This document shows positions 34,254 through 41,949 of a DNA stretch of 64,000 nucleotides, one piece after another (positions within the stretch are counted from its first letter, which is position 1; each line of letters opens with the position of its first letter). Origin of the DNA: an uncultured Elusimicrobiales bacterium. Its GTDB lineage: Bacteria > Elusimicrobiota > Elusimicrobia > Elusimicrobiales > Elusimicrobiaceae. Both the position numbers and the translations under genes were made by a program. The notes beneath the pieces were generated by a model. The model worked only from the letters and a program-made list of their open reading frames with translations, was not told where the DNA came from and did not search any database. The DNA lies in NCBI GenBank assembly GCA_910576915.1, contig CAJTJT010000007.1, positions 13,670-77,669 of the forward strand, in the 5' to 3' direction.

Positions 34254-34282
34254 TTGTTAGTTTAAACTAACTTTTGTATAAT
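34254..34282 (+). promoter_or_regulatory. Promoter with overlapping 16-bp palindrome
   Basis: TTGTTA (34254-34259), 17-nt spacer, TATAAT (34277-34282). The perfect palindrome GTTAGTTTAAACTAAC (34256-34271) covers most of the -35 and the spacer, a place where a bound dimer would block RNA polymerase. The regulator is unknown. Downstream AAGGAG serves the gene at 34316. Confidence 0.6.
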
Positions 34283-34315
34283 AATTAGGTAAAGGAAATA
34301 AAAAGGAGAATCCCC

Positions 34316-35020
34316 ATGAAGAAAATTGCAGTACTCTTATTAATTTTATCCCTGGCCCCCGCCGCGTTTTGCATTCCGTCCGTCCGCACGCAGGTGGAAA
34401 GAACAATCTCCCGGGCTTCGCTCGCCAAAGGCGCGCGCGTGGAACTGAAATTTGAATGGAAAAAACAAGAATACCTGGAAAGACACGTCCGCTTCCGCCC
34501 CGGCCGCAAAATCCGCGTGCCGTACCAGGCGGAACATAAAACCACCCAATGCGTGGGCGTATTGTTAAACAATGCCCGCGTGGCGACGGCTTCCTCTTGC
34601 CTGAAAGAATCCAGCGGATTTAAATTGCAAAAAATTACGCTTACTTTTTCCAACGGAAAAAGCGGTAAAACTTCCGCCAGAAAAGCCAGTGTGAACGGCG
34701 ACATCGCCCAAATTGCGGTGGACCCCGCTTTAACGGTGGGGCTGATCGGTATGGAAGTGGCCGAAGTGGCCGACGGACGCTCTTTGCAGGACGTATACGG
34801 CAAAGAATTTGCTTCCGCCCTGCAGAACTTTTTGCTCTCCCGCGGCGTGCTTTCGCCCCGCGCCGCCCGCCTGACGGGGCGCAAAGTGACCCTCCAAAGA
34901 GGCGAGCCTTTCTTTTGGAAAGGTAAAGTGGTGGCCGTGTTTAACCGCGTTCCGCGCCGCTTGCCTGTGTCTCTTTTTGGGCAGATTTCGGAAGATTTCC
35001 TGTCTGTCTTCCGCAAATAA
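34316..35020 (+). CDS. Secreted trypsin-fold protein lacking catalytic His and Ser
   Basis: The 234-residue product has a signal peptide (MKKIAVLLLILSLAPAAFC). The middle resembles trypsin-like proteases: CVGVLLNNARVATASSCL (79-96) aligns with the C-G-GxLI....V-x-T-A-A-H-C block, with Cys79 and Cys95 in the place of the 42-58 disulfide but Ser94 where the catalytic His should be. GDIAQIAV has the Asp (129). LQRGEPFFWKGKVVAV (193-208) aligns with GDSGGP..xxGxxVGI but has Arg195 for the nucleophile Ser. So it is probably a pseudoprotease, perhaps a binding protein. The alignment is by eye; it could also be an unrelated small secreted protein. Confidence 0.6.
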   Translation: MKKIAVLLLILSLAPAAFCIPSVRTQVERTISRASLAKGARVELKFEWKKQEYLERHVRFRPGRKIRVPYQAEHKTTQCVGVLLNNARVATASSCLKESSGFKLQKITLTFSNGKSGKTSARKASVNGDIAQIAVDPALTVGLIGMEVAEVADGRSLQDVYGKEFASALQNFLLSRGVLSPRAARLTGRKVTLQRGEPFFWKGKVVAVFNRVPRRLPVSLFGQISEDFLSVFRK

Positions 35021-35030
35021 TTTGCAGTAA

Positions 35031-35120
35031 CCCGCCCGCTCCCCAAGCCAGGAGCGTGCGGGGGCAGTCTCCTATACGACAAACTAACCGCCGGAAATTC
35101 GCACCGGCGGTTTTTTTTGT
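35031..35120 (+). terminator. Hairpin pair after the trypsin-like gene
   Basis: First a GC-rich hairpin (CCCGC.CGCTCC...GGAGCG.GCGGG, 35031-35061), then AACCGCCGG (35086-35094) with CCGGCGGTT (35104-35112) and a run of eight T. The second is a strong terminator. Confidence 0.8.
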
Positions 35121-35149
35121 GCCCCGGGGGATTTGATACAATAAAAAAA

Positions 35150-35782
35150 ATGAAACAGATTCCCTCTGATTTAAAGCTTTATATCGAAACGGAAATTTTG
35201 CCGCGCTATGACGCGTTTGATAAAGCGCACCGCCGGAGCCACGCGGAGCGGGTAATTGCGGAAAGTTTGCGTTTGGGCGCGCTTTACGCGGCCGATTTGT
35301 GCATGGCGTATGTGATTGCCGCGTATCACGATGTGGGGTTATGCGCGGGGCGGGAGAGGCACCATTTTGTGTCCGGCGAGATATTGGCGGCGGATAAAAC
35401 ACTGCGCGCGTGGTTTAATGAAGCGGAAATAAAAATCATGCGCGAAGCGGTAGAGGATCACCGCGCTTCTTTAGGCCGCGAACCGCGCGGAATTTACGGG
35501 AAAATCGTGGCGGAAGCGGACCGGCTGATTGACCCGGACGCAACGCTTCGCCGCACGGTGCAATACGGTTTGAAGCATTACCCGGAATTGGATAAAAAAG
35601 CCCAGTATGAACGGTTTGTTTTCCATTTGCACAACAAATACGGTACGGGCGGTTATTTGAAATTATGGCTTCCGCAGACGGATAATGCCGCGCGGCTGGA
35701 AGAATTGCGCCGGATAATTGAAAACCCCGTTATTTTGAAGGAAAATTTTGAAAGGATATTTAACGAAGAATCCGCCGGCTGA
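35150..35782 (+). CDS. HD-domain protein
   Basis: The 210-residue product has an HD phosphohydrolase core: H27, H31, the H60-D61 doublet (AAYHDVG) and H71-H72, then a later EADRLIDPD which supplies an Asp typical of the fold. Substrate unknown; small stand-alone HD proteins often hydrolyse nucleotides. The ATG at 35150 lies only 8 nt after a TACAAT -10 box (35137-35142) and has no Shine-Dalgarno, so the mRNA may be leaderless. The frame is open 11 codons upstream, through the terminator tail. Confidence 0.8.
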   Translation: MKQIPSDLKLYIETEILPRYDAFDKAHRRSHAERVIAESLRLGALYAADLCMAYVIAAYHDVGLCAGRERHHFVSGEILAADKTLRAWFNEAEIKIMREAVEDHRASLGREPRGIYGKIVAEADRLIDPDATLRRTVQYGLKHYPELDKKAQYERFVFHLHNKYGTGGYLKLWLPQTDNAARLEELRRIIENPVILKENFERIFNEESAG

Positions 35783-35785
35783 TAA

Positions 35786-35812
35786 AAACCCCCGCTTTTT
35801 GCGGGGGGTATT
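35786..35812. terminator. Terminator, HD gene / YgjP-like gene
   Basis: ACCCCCGC (35788-35794 region) with GCGGGGGGT (35801-35809), four-to-six nt T loop, between convergent genes. T tails are short on both sides. Confidence 0.65.
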
Positions 35813-35833
35813 TAGAAGTTGGATAAAATACGC

Positions 35834-36475
35834 TTAGGCGGATTCTTCCTGAGGATCTTCTTTATACGTCAGTTCCACTTCGGCGAAAATGGAGCCTTTG
35901 TTTTCGTTGAGCCACCGGCGGTGGTGTTTATAGTCGGGGCAGAATTGCGCCACCAGCGCCCAGTATTCCCGCCCGTGGTTCATGTGCACCAAGTGGCAGA
36001 GTTCGTGCACCATTAAATAATCCTGCACGGCAAGCGGCATTTTTACGATACGGTACGAATAATTGATGTTCTTTTTGCCCGAGCAACTGGCCCAGCAAGT
36101 GCGCTGGTCTTTGATGACGATATTATTAAATTCCACGCCGATTTTATCCGCCCATTCTTTCGTTTTGGCTTTCAGCGTTTCATTGGCTTTGTTTCTCAGC
36201 CACGCAGTAACCAGGGCGGACGGATCGGACGTTTTTTCTTTTAAATAAATATGGAAAACGGTTCCGTCAAACGCCACGCCTTCTTCCTGGTCCGGCGTAA
36301 GGTACATGCGGGCTTCTTTCAGATCCCCGTTATAGAGCACCTTGTTTTCGCCCGCGGCGGGAGTCCCTTCGGTTCCGGTCTGCGCGTCTGCGCCGCCGAA
36401 CACTTCGGGGAGTTCTTTTTTTAACCGTTCGATAAATAGTTTAACGTCGCTTACGACGCTCTGCGTATCTGCCAT
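35834..36475 (-). CDS. YgjP-like (DUF45) metallopeptidase
   Basis: The 213-residue product ends with the YgjP/DUF45 signature: RTCWASCSGKKNINYSYRIV, then HELCH (157-161) with downstream HMNHGREYWALV (His167), the zinc-binding HExxH..xxH arrangement, and PDYKHHRRWLN. The N-terminal part has a short low-complexity linker. Substrate unknown. A minus-strand TATAAT (36487-36482) ends 6 nt before the ATG and there is no Shine-Dalgarno, so the transcript may be leaderless. Confidence 0.85.
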   Translation of the reverse strand: MADTQSVVSDVKLFIERLKKELPEVFGGADAQTGTEGTPAAGENKVLYNGDLKEARMYLTPDQEEGVAFDGTVFHIYLKEKTSDPSALVTAWLRNKANETLKAKTKEWADKIGVEFNNIVIKDQRTCWASCSGKKNINYSYRIVKMPLAVQDYLMVHELCHLVHMNHGREYWALVAQFCPDYKHHRRWLNENKGSIFAEVELTYKEDPQEESA

Positions 36476-36505
36476 AATTATATTATAGCAATTCCCGTAC
36501 GGCGA

Positions 36506-37027
36506 CTAGGGCAGTTCGTACAGATTGCAGGCGGTTGAAAACGAACCCGTACATTTCCCGGCGGTATAAGAGGTTCCTCCTAAACTTTTGCATACTTTAT
36601 TGGCCGTTTCGTTGTCCGATTTGGCTCCGCAGTAGGTTTTGCCGGGTTTGTCGGAATAGTCCAAATATATGCCGTAGGAATTAATCACTTGGCTTCCGTC
36701 CCGTATATAACCGATAACGTCTTTTCTTCCGCTGGAACCCATGCTCAGCGCGTCGTAACCCGTTTTGCCGTCCGTCAGGTTGCCCAGCCCGATTTTGCTG
36801 AATCCTGCCAAATCAATACTCAGTTCGTCAAATGTATCGTTTAAATATACGCCGTTTGCCATAAAGTACTCTTCTTCTGCATTTTTGAGTGCGCGTACAT
36901 TGGGAATTACTCCCGCCAGGCGGCTTTTTGCCACCGCCACCTGGTACTGCGGCAGCGCGACGGCCGCCAAAATCCCGATAATTAATACGACTACCAATAA
37001 TTCAATCAGTGTGAATCCCGGCGTCAT
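36506..37027 (-). CDS. Type IV prepilin-like protein (PilA/GspG family)
   Basis: The 173-residue product starts MTPG/FTLIELLVVVLIIGILAAVALPQYQVAVAKSR with Glu5. The C-terminal region has CGAKSDNETANKVCKSLGG and two more Cys, a pattern shared with the pilin at 57973. AGGAAC precedes the ATG. Upstream lies the second copy of the folded leader (37028-37255), matching that of the pilin at 4444. Confidence 0.88.
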   Translation of the reverse strand: MTPGFTLIELLVVVLIIGILAAVALPQYQVAVAKSRLAGVIPNVRALKNAEEEYFMANGVYLNDTFDELSIDLAGFSKIGLGNLTDGKTGYDALSMGSSGRKDVIGYIRDGSQVINSYGIYLDYSDKPGKTYCGAKSDNETANKVCKSLGGTSYTAGKCTGSFSTACNLYELP

Positions 37028-37255
37028 GGGTTGTTCCTATAGTTGCCCGAGCCCGGAATTTGCATATAAAAAACGGCCGCAAACCCGAGCTAAGCAGAGT
37101 AATGCCCGAATAAACAGCCGTAGTTTACCGTCAAAAGACGATAAACGTTCGGCGCAAAAGAACCGGGTAATTAGGCCGTTTCTCTTGCGCCTCAAACGAC
37201 TGTTTTTGAACTCTGCTTATGCGGCGGAAGTTCCGCCGCGATTCCAAAAACAGTT
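37028..37255 (-). ncRNA. Conserved folded leader of pilin gene, copy 2 (riboswitch-like)
   Basis: Same architecture as 4957-5190. Outer helix 37210-37219 with 37091-37100 (10 bp, sequence different from copy 1). P1 37197-37204 with 37113-37120, in which one pair is U-G on the minus strand. P2 37185-37191 with 37151-37157. P3 37137-37146 with 37123-37132, again with a U-G pair only on the minus strand. A 5' hairpin 37242-37253 with 37200-37210 competes with P1. The P1 3' strand can alternatively pair with 37074-37080, followed by TTTTTTATA, about 40 nt before the pilin ATG. Junction bases GAA and TA are the same as in copy 1. Confidence 0.65.
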
Positions 37256-37352
37256 TAAATGGTTAGCGGGCCTTGCGCGGCCCGGAAAAAATCTCCCGTA
37301 AATAATCTATTGTCAGTTTAGCATTTTCCCGCTTTTTTCGGCTATTATTTTA

Positions 37353-37358
37353 TACAAT
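37353..37358 (+). promoter_or_regulatory. Putative -10 for the gcv operon
   Basis: TACAAT at 37353-37358 with a poor -35, followed by TTGGAGGGG (37371-37379) just before the gcvT ATG. The transcript would have a short leader, too short for a glycine riboswitch. Confidence 0.4.
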
Positions 37359-37382
37359 GAACATATACTTTTTGGAGGGGCT

Positions 37383-38462
37383 ATGACCCACACTGAACTT
37401 AAAAAAACGCCGCTTGCTTCCCGTTGCGAGAGCGCCGGCGGTAAAATGGTGGACTTCCACGGCTGGCTTTTGCCCGTGCAGTTTGACGGCATTATTGCCG
37501 AACATAAAGCCGTGCGCGAGGCCGCCGGAATGTTTGACGTTTCCCACATGGGACAGATTTTTGTGGAAGGTAAAGACGCCTGGCCTTTTTTGCAGTACAT
37601 TAACTGCAATAACATTAAAAACGCGCCCGCGGCCGGGACGTATTCCCACATATTGACCGAAAAAGGCACCATTATCGACGACGCTATTTCATTTTGTTTA
37701 ACGCCGGAAAAATTTCTGGTTGTCGTTAACGCCGCTTGCATTAGCGAAGATTTTGCCTGGTTCCAAAAACAGGCCGCCAATTTTAACGTGTCCGTACGTA
37801 ACGAAAGCGCGGACTGGGGCATGATTGCCGTGCAGGGGCCGCAATCCTTGGAAAAAGTTTCTAACCTAATTTCGGACGTGCCGGAATTGCCCCGCTTTCA
37901 TATAAAAGAAATAGAGCTGTTCGGCGCGAAAGGGTATGTTACCCGCACGGGATATACCGGGGAAGACGGCGTGGAAATTATGCTTCCGGCCGGAAAAATC
38001 GGCGACCTGTGGGACGCCCTGTTAAATTTAGGCGTAAAACCTTGCGGACTCGGTTCGCGCGACGTACTGCGCCTGGAAGCCGGGTACCTTTTAAACGGTG
38101 CGGACGCGGACCAAACCCGCACGCCGTACGAAGCTAACTGCGGGTGGGTGGTAAAGCTCACCAAAGAAAATTTTGTAGGAAAGGCCGCGCTTGCGGCGCA
38201 GAAAGAACAGGGGCTGAAACAAAAACTGACGGCCTTTGTTTTAAAATCGCCGGGCGTGCCCCGCGCGGAATGTAAAGTCTATTCCGGCGCGGAAGAAATT
38301 GGGGTACTCACCAGCGGGACGTATTCGCCTTTGTTCAAAGGGATTGCCGTGGGATATATTCCGGCGGACGTACCCGTGGGGAGCGAAGTGGAAATCGAAA
38401 TACACGGCAAACGGGCCAAGGCCGAAGTGGTCAAAACGCCCTTTTACAAAAACCGCGTATAA
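37383..38462 (+). CDS. gcvT: Aminomethyltransferase (glycine cleavage T protein)
   Basis: Transfers the methylene group from aminomethyl-lipoyl-H protein to tetrahydrofolate and releases ammonia. The 359-residue product has MVDFHGWLLPVQFDGIIAEHKAVREAAGMFDVSHMGQ (about 22-58) and the later RTGYTGEDGVEIMLPA and GLGSRDVLRLEAGYLLNG. First gene of gcvT-gcvH-gcvPA-gcvPB. Confidence 0.96.
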   Translation: MTHTELKKTPLASRCESAGGKMVDFHGWLLPVQFDGIIAEHKAVREAAGMFDVSHMGQIFVEGKDAWPFLQYINCNNIKNAPAAGTYSHILTEKGTIIDDAISFCLTPEKFLVVVNAACISEDFAWFQKQAANFNVSVRNESADWGMIAVQGPQSLEKVSNLISDVPELPRFHIKEIELFGAKGYVTRTGYTGEDGVEIMLPAGKIGDLWDALLNLGVKPCGLGSRDVLRLEAGYLLNGADADQTRTPYEANCGWVVKLTKENFVGKAALAAQKEQGLKQKLTAFVLKSPGVPRAECKVYSGAEEIGVLTSGTYSPLFKGIAVGYIPADVPVGSEVEIEIHGKRAKAEVVKTPFYKNRV

Positions 38463-38485
38463 TTAAATTTAAGGAGAATAAAACT

Positions 38486-38866
38486 ATGCATACCGAAGAA
38501 AACAGCCGTTTTGCCAAAACTCACGAATGGGCCCATACGGAAGGCGACATCGCCACCGTGGGCATCAGCAACCACGCGCAGGAAGAAATCAGCGACATCG
38601 TGTTTGTGGACCTGCCCAAAGTCGGCCAGCAGGTAACCGCGGGCCAGAACTGCTGCGTGATTGAATCCGTCAAATCCGCGTCCGAAATTTACGCGCCCGT
38701 CAGCGGCGAAATCGTGGAAGTAAACGAAGCCTTAAACGCGGACCCGGCTCTTGTAAACCGCGAACCGCACGGCAACGGCTGGCTGTTTAAAATCAAAATG
38801 ACGGCTCCCGCCGAGTACGAAAACCTGCTCGACCTGTCCGCTTACAAAGCCACTATCCAAAAATAG
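38486..38866 (+). CDS. gcvH: Glycine cleavage H protein
   Basis: Lipoyl carrier that shuttles aminomethyl between P, T and L proteins. The 126-residue product has HEWAHTEGDIATVGISNHAQEEISDIVFVDLP and the lipoylation site IESVKSASEIYAPVSG (Lys63). AAGGAG lies upstream. A GC-rich hairpin follows before gcvPA. Confidence 0.97.
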   Translation: MHTEENSRFAKTHEWAHTEGDIATVGISNHAQEEISDIVFVDLPKVGQQVTAGQNCCVIESVKSASEIYAPVSGEIVEVNEALNADPALVNREPHGNGWLFKIKMTAPAEYENLLDLSAYKATIQK

Positions 38867-38879
38867 TTTGTTTGATTCG

Positions 38880-38907
38880 TCCCCCGCTTGCGGGCGGGGG
38901 ATTTTTT
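38880..38907 (+). terminator. Hairpin between gcvH and gcvPA
   Basis: CCCCCGC then TTGC then GGGCGGGGG and ATTTTTT. It has the shape of a terminator inside the operon, so it may reduce P-protein expression relative to H and T, or stabilise the upstream mRNA end. Confidence 0.6.
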
Positions 38908-38928
38908 ATATTAAAAGGACTTTTCTCT

Positions 38929-40257
38929 ATGTTTATCCCCAATACCCCCGAAGACCAAAAAGAAATGCTGGCCAAAATAGGCGTTTCGTCCGTACGGGAT
39001 TTATTAAAACAAATTCCGCAGGACCTCTTATACCCGGCTTTGGACTTGCCCAAGGCTTTGACGGAACAGGAACTCTCCGCCCATATGCACGCGCTGGCGG
39101 CCGAAAACAAACCGCTTAAAAATTTTATCGGCGCGGGTATGTACGAACATTTTATCCCGGCGGCGGTGAACGCGCTTTCTTCCCGCGGGGAATTTTTAAC
39201 CGCTTATACGCCGTATCAGGCCGAAGCCAGCCAGGGCACCCTGCAAACGATTTACGAATTTCAAAGCTGCATTTGCGCGCTGTTTGATATGGACGTGGCT
39301 ACCGCCTCCCATTACGACGGCGCAACCGCACTCGCCGAAGCCGTGCTGGCCTGTGTGCGCGTAAACGGCCGCAAAGAAGTATTAATCCCCGCCGCGCTTC
39401 ACCCGCATTATAAAGAAGTGTTAAAAACGTATTCCCGCCATTTTGAAGGGGTGCAAATTACCGAGGTTCCGTTCGGCGCAGACGGCGCGCTGGATATAAA
39501 TGCGCTCAAAGAAAAACTGTCGGACAAAACCTCGTGCTTTGTCCTCGCGAACCCAAACTTTTTTGGCTCCCTGGAAGACGCGCAGGCCGTTTCCGCCCTC
39601 GTGCACGAAGCGGGCGCGCTGCTTGTTGCTTTGGTGAACCCGCTTTCGTTAAGTGTGGTGCAAACGCCCGGCTCGTACGGTGCGGATTTTGCCGTGGCCG
39701 AAGGCCAGCCTTTGGGCAACGCCGTGAATTTCGGCGGCCCGGGCCTTGGAATCATGACGGCCAAAAAGGCGTATATGCGCCAGCTGCCGGGGCGCATTGT
39801 GGGCATCGCCAAAGACCACGATGGGAAACGTGCGTTTGTGCTGACGCTTCAGGCGCGCGAACAGCACATCCGGCGCGAAAAGGCTTCGTCCAACATCTGC
39901 TCGAACGAAGCGTTATGCGCGCTGAACGCGGTTATTTATTTGACGCTCCTCGGCCCCAAAGGCCTTAAAGAAGCCGCCCTCTTAAACTTGGACCGTGCAC
40001 ACAAACTAGCGGAATTAATCGCCGCCGTGCCCGGGTTTAAAGTAAAATTTACGGCTCCGTTTTTTAACGAATTTGTCGTCGAGTGCCCGGTTGCCGCGCA
40101 GACGGTGGTTGAAAAGCTGGCGCAAAAAGGTTTCGGCGCGGGTTATGCGCTCGGCAAAGACTTTAAAGGCTTGGAAAACTGCCTTTTGGTGTGCGCCACG
40201 GAAACCAAAACGGTGGAAGATTTACAAGCGTACGCGGACGCGTTGAGGGGGATTTAA
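38929..40257 (+). CDS. gcvPA: Glycine dehydrogenase (decarboxylating) subunit 1
   Basis: First half of the split PLP-dependent P protein. The ATG at 38929 gives 442 residues beginning MFIPNTPEDQKEMLAKIGV, as in the family; the longer open frame runs back through the hairpin. Motifs: GAGMYEHFIPAAVNALSSRGEFLTAYTPYQAEASQGTLQTIYEFQ and GGPGLGIMTA. AAAGGA precedes the start. The subunit has no PLP lysine; that is in gcvPB. Confidence 0.96.
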   Translation: MFIPNTPEDQKEMLAKIGVSSVRDLLKQIPQDLLYPALDLPKALTEQELSAHMHALAAENKPLKNFIGAGMYEHFIPAAVNALSSRGEFLTAYTPYQAEASQGTLQTIYEFQSCICALFDMDVATASHYDGATALAEAVLACVRVNGRKEVLIPAALHPHYKEVLKTYSRHFEGVQITEVPFGADGALDINALKEKLSDKTSCFVLANPNFFGSLEDAQAVSALVHEAGALLVALVNPLSLSVVQTPGSYGADFAVAEGQPLGNAVNFGGPGLGIMTAKKAYMRQLPGRIVGIAKDHDGKRAFVLTLQAREQHIRREKASSNICSNEALCALNAVIYLTLLGPKGLKEAALLNLDRAHKLAELIAAVPGFKVKFTAPFFNEFVVECPVAAQTVVEKLAQKGFGAGYALGKDFKGLENCLLVCATETKTVEDLQAYADALRGI

Positions 40258-40258
40258 T

Positions 40259-41707
40259 ATGGAAGAAATTTTGAAACATAACGAGCTTTCGATTGAAAAG
40301 TCCCGCCCCGGCCGCCGCGGCGTGCAATTTATCAAAACGCAGGCGAAAGCGGAGGATTATCTGCCCGCTTCTTACCTGCGCGGGAACGAACCGCGCTTGC
40401 CGGAAATGAGCGAGTTCGACACGGTGCGCCACTTTACGCGCCTGTCGCAGCTTAACTATTGCCTGGACGGCGAATTTTATCCGCTGGGTTCGTGCACGAT
40501 GAAGTACAATCCCAAAGCGTACGACGCGTTGTCCGCCCTGGAACCGTTCGCCGCCGCGCACCCGTTTGCGCCGGAAGAAGCGGTGCAGGGGACGCTGCAT
40601 GCGATGTACGAAATGCAGGAACTGCTTAAAAAAGTGACGGGCCTTGCCGCGTTTACGCTTCAGCCCGCCGCGGGCGCGCACGGGGAACTGACGGGTATTT
40701 TAACCGTCCGTGCGTACCACGATGCGAAAAAAGATTTTGCCCGCACCGAAGTAATCGTGCCCGATACGGCGCACGGCACCAATCCGGCCACGGCCAATAT
40801 GGCGGGTTACACGGTGGTGAACATTAAGTCTGCCGCCGACGGATGTGTGGACAAAGAGGCGCTTCAAAACGCGCTGTCCGAACGCACCGCCGCCGTCATG
40901 CTGACGGTGCCCAACACGGTGGGACTTTTTGAAAAAGACATCCGCGAAATTGCGGACATGGTTCACAAAGCCGGGGCTCTTTTATACATGGACGGGGCCA
41001 ATTTTAACGCGCTTATCGGCCTGGCCAAACCGGCAGACTTTGGCGTGGACGTCATGCATTTAAATCTGCACAAAACGTTTGCCGCCCCGCACGGCGGCGG
41101 CGGACCCGGTTCCGGCCCGGTGGGTGCGGCCGCGCACGTCGCTCCGTTCCTGCCCAAACCGATGGCGGAATTAAAAGACGGCAAATATACCCTGTCCGGC
41201 GAAATGCCCCAAAGTTTGGGCAAAATGAAAGCGTTTTACGGTAATATGGCCGTGGTGCTTCGCGGGTACTGCTATTTGCGCCAGTTTGACGGGGAAACGC
41301 TCAAACGCATCGCCGAAAACGCGGTGCTGAACGCTAACTATGTCCGCGCTTGCTTAAAAGGCAAATTTAACGCGTTTTTCGACCGCGTGTGTATGCACGA
41401 ATGCGTGGTAAACGTGGACCCGCACCAAATGAATGGCGTTCATACGTCCGATGTGGCCAAACGGCTGTTGGATTACGGGTTCTATGCGCCGACTATTTAC
41501 TTCCCGCTTATCGTGCCCGAAGCCATGATGATTGAGCCGACGGAAACCGAAAGCAAGCAAAGTTTGGACGCGTTTATTGCCGCGCTGGAAGCCATTTATA
41601 ACGAAATCCAGACGGAGCCGGACGCGGTAAAAGGCGCGCCGCACGGGCAGTGTGTGGGGCGGATTGATGAGGTGTCAGCCGCCAGACAGCCCAACTTGAA
41701 GTGGTAG
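40259..41707 (+). CDS. gcvPB: Glycine dehydrogenase (decarboxylating) subunit 2
   Basis: PLP-binding half of the P protein. The 482-residue product has the Lys in HLNLHKTFAAPHGGGGPGSGPVG (about 261-283), YPLGSCTMKYNPK and TAHGTNPATA. It starts 1 nt after gcvPA. No lipoamide dehydrogenase (L protein) gene is in this operon. Confidence 0.96.
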   Translation: MEEILKHNELSIEKSRPGRRGVQFIKTQAKAEDYLPASYLRGNEPRLPEMSEFDTVRHFTRLSQLNYCLDGEFYPLGSCTMKYNPKAYDALSALEPFAAAHPFAPEEAVQGTLHAMYEMQELLKKVTGLAAFTLQPAAGAHGELTGILTVRAYHDAKKDFARTEVIVPDTAHGTNPATANMAGYTVVNIKSAADGCVDKEALQNALSERTAAVMLTVPNTVGLFEKDIREIADMVHKAGALLYMDGANFNALIGLAKPADFGVDVMHLNLHKTFAAPHGGGGPGSGPVGAAAHVAPFLPKPMAELKDGKYTLSGEMPQSLGKMKAFYGNMAVVLRGYCYLRQFDGETLKRIAENAVLNANYVRACLKGKFNAFFDRVCMHECVVNVDPHQMNGVHTSDVAKRLLDYGFYAPTIYFPLIVPEAMMIEPTETESKQSLDAFIAALEAIYNEIQTEPDAVKGAPHGQCVGRIDEVSAARQPNLKW

Positions 41708-41710
41708 AAA

Positions 41711-41905
41711 TAACGACTGTTAGTAAGTTTCGGTTTTGATACGCCAACCATTTGCCGGATTTTGTTTCTTTCTTTGTTCCTTGCCGCTTACGCAGTGTTC
41801 AACTGCGCGGCGCGGCAACTAGCCCAAAGAAATAAATTAAAATCCGGCAAATCAGGCAGCCGTCTATAGTGTTATTATGTTTTGGGAAATCAGCCAATAT
41901 GCCGC
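41711..41905 (+). repeat. Structured intergenic repeat, copy C
   Basis: Starts ACGACTGTTAGTAAG as copy A does. Outer stem TTTGCCGGATTTT (41751-41763) with its exact complement 41839-41851, a second stem TTTCTTT (41765-41771) with 41826-41832, an inner stem TTGCCGC (41781-41787) with GCGGCAA (41812-41818) and tip GCAGT/ACTGC. It ends with AATCAGGCAGCCG and GTGTTATTATG, the family tail. The first hairpin is missing. It lies between gcvPB and lplA. Confidence 0.7.
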
Positions 41906-41949
41906 AAAGTTAGTCTGTTTGTCGCGGCGTCATTTTATAGGGCTGTAGC

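Noticed and set aside
37260..37382. Glycine riboswitch before gcvT
   Set aside because: Only about 25 nt lie between the likely transcription start and the ATG, and the tandem aptamer motifs are not present.
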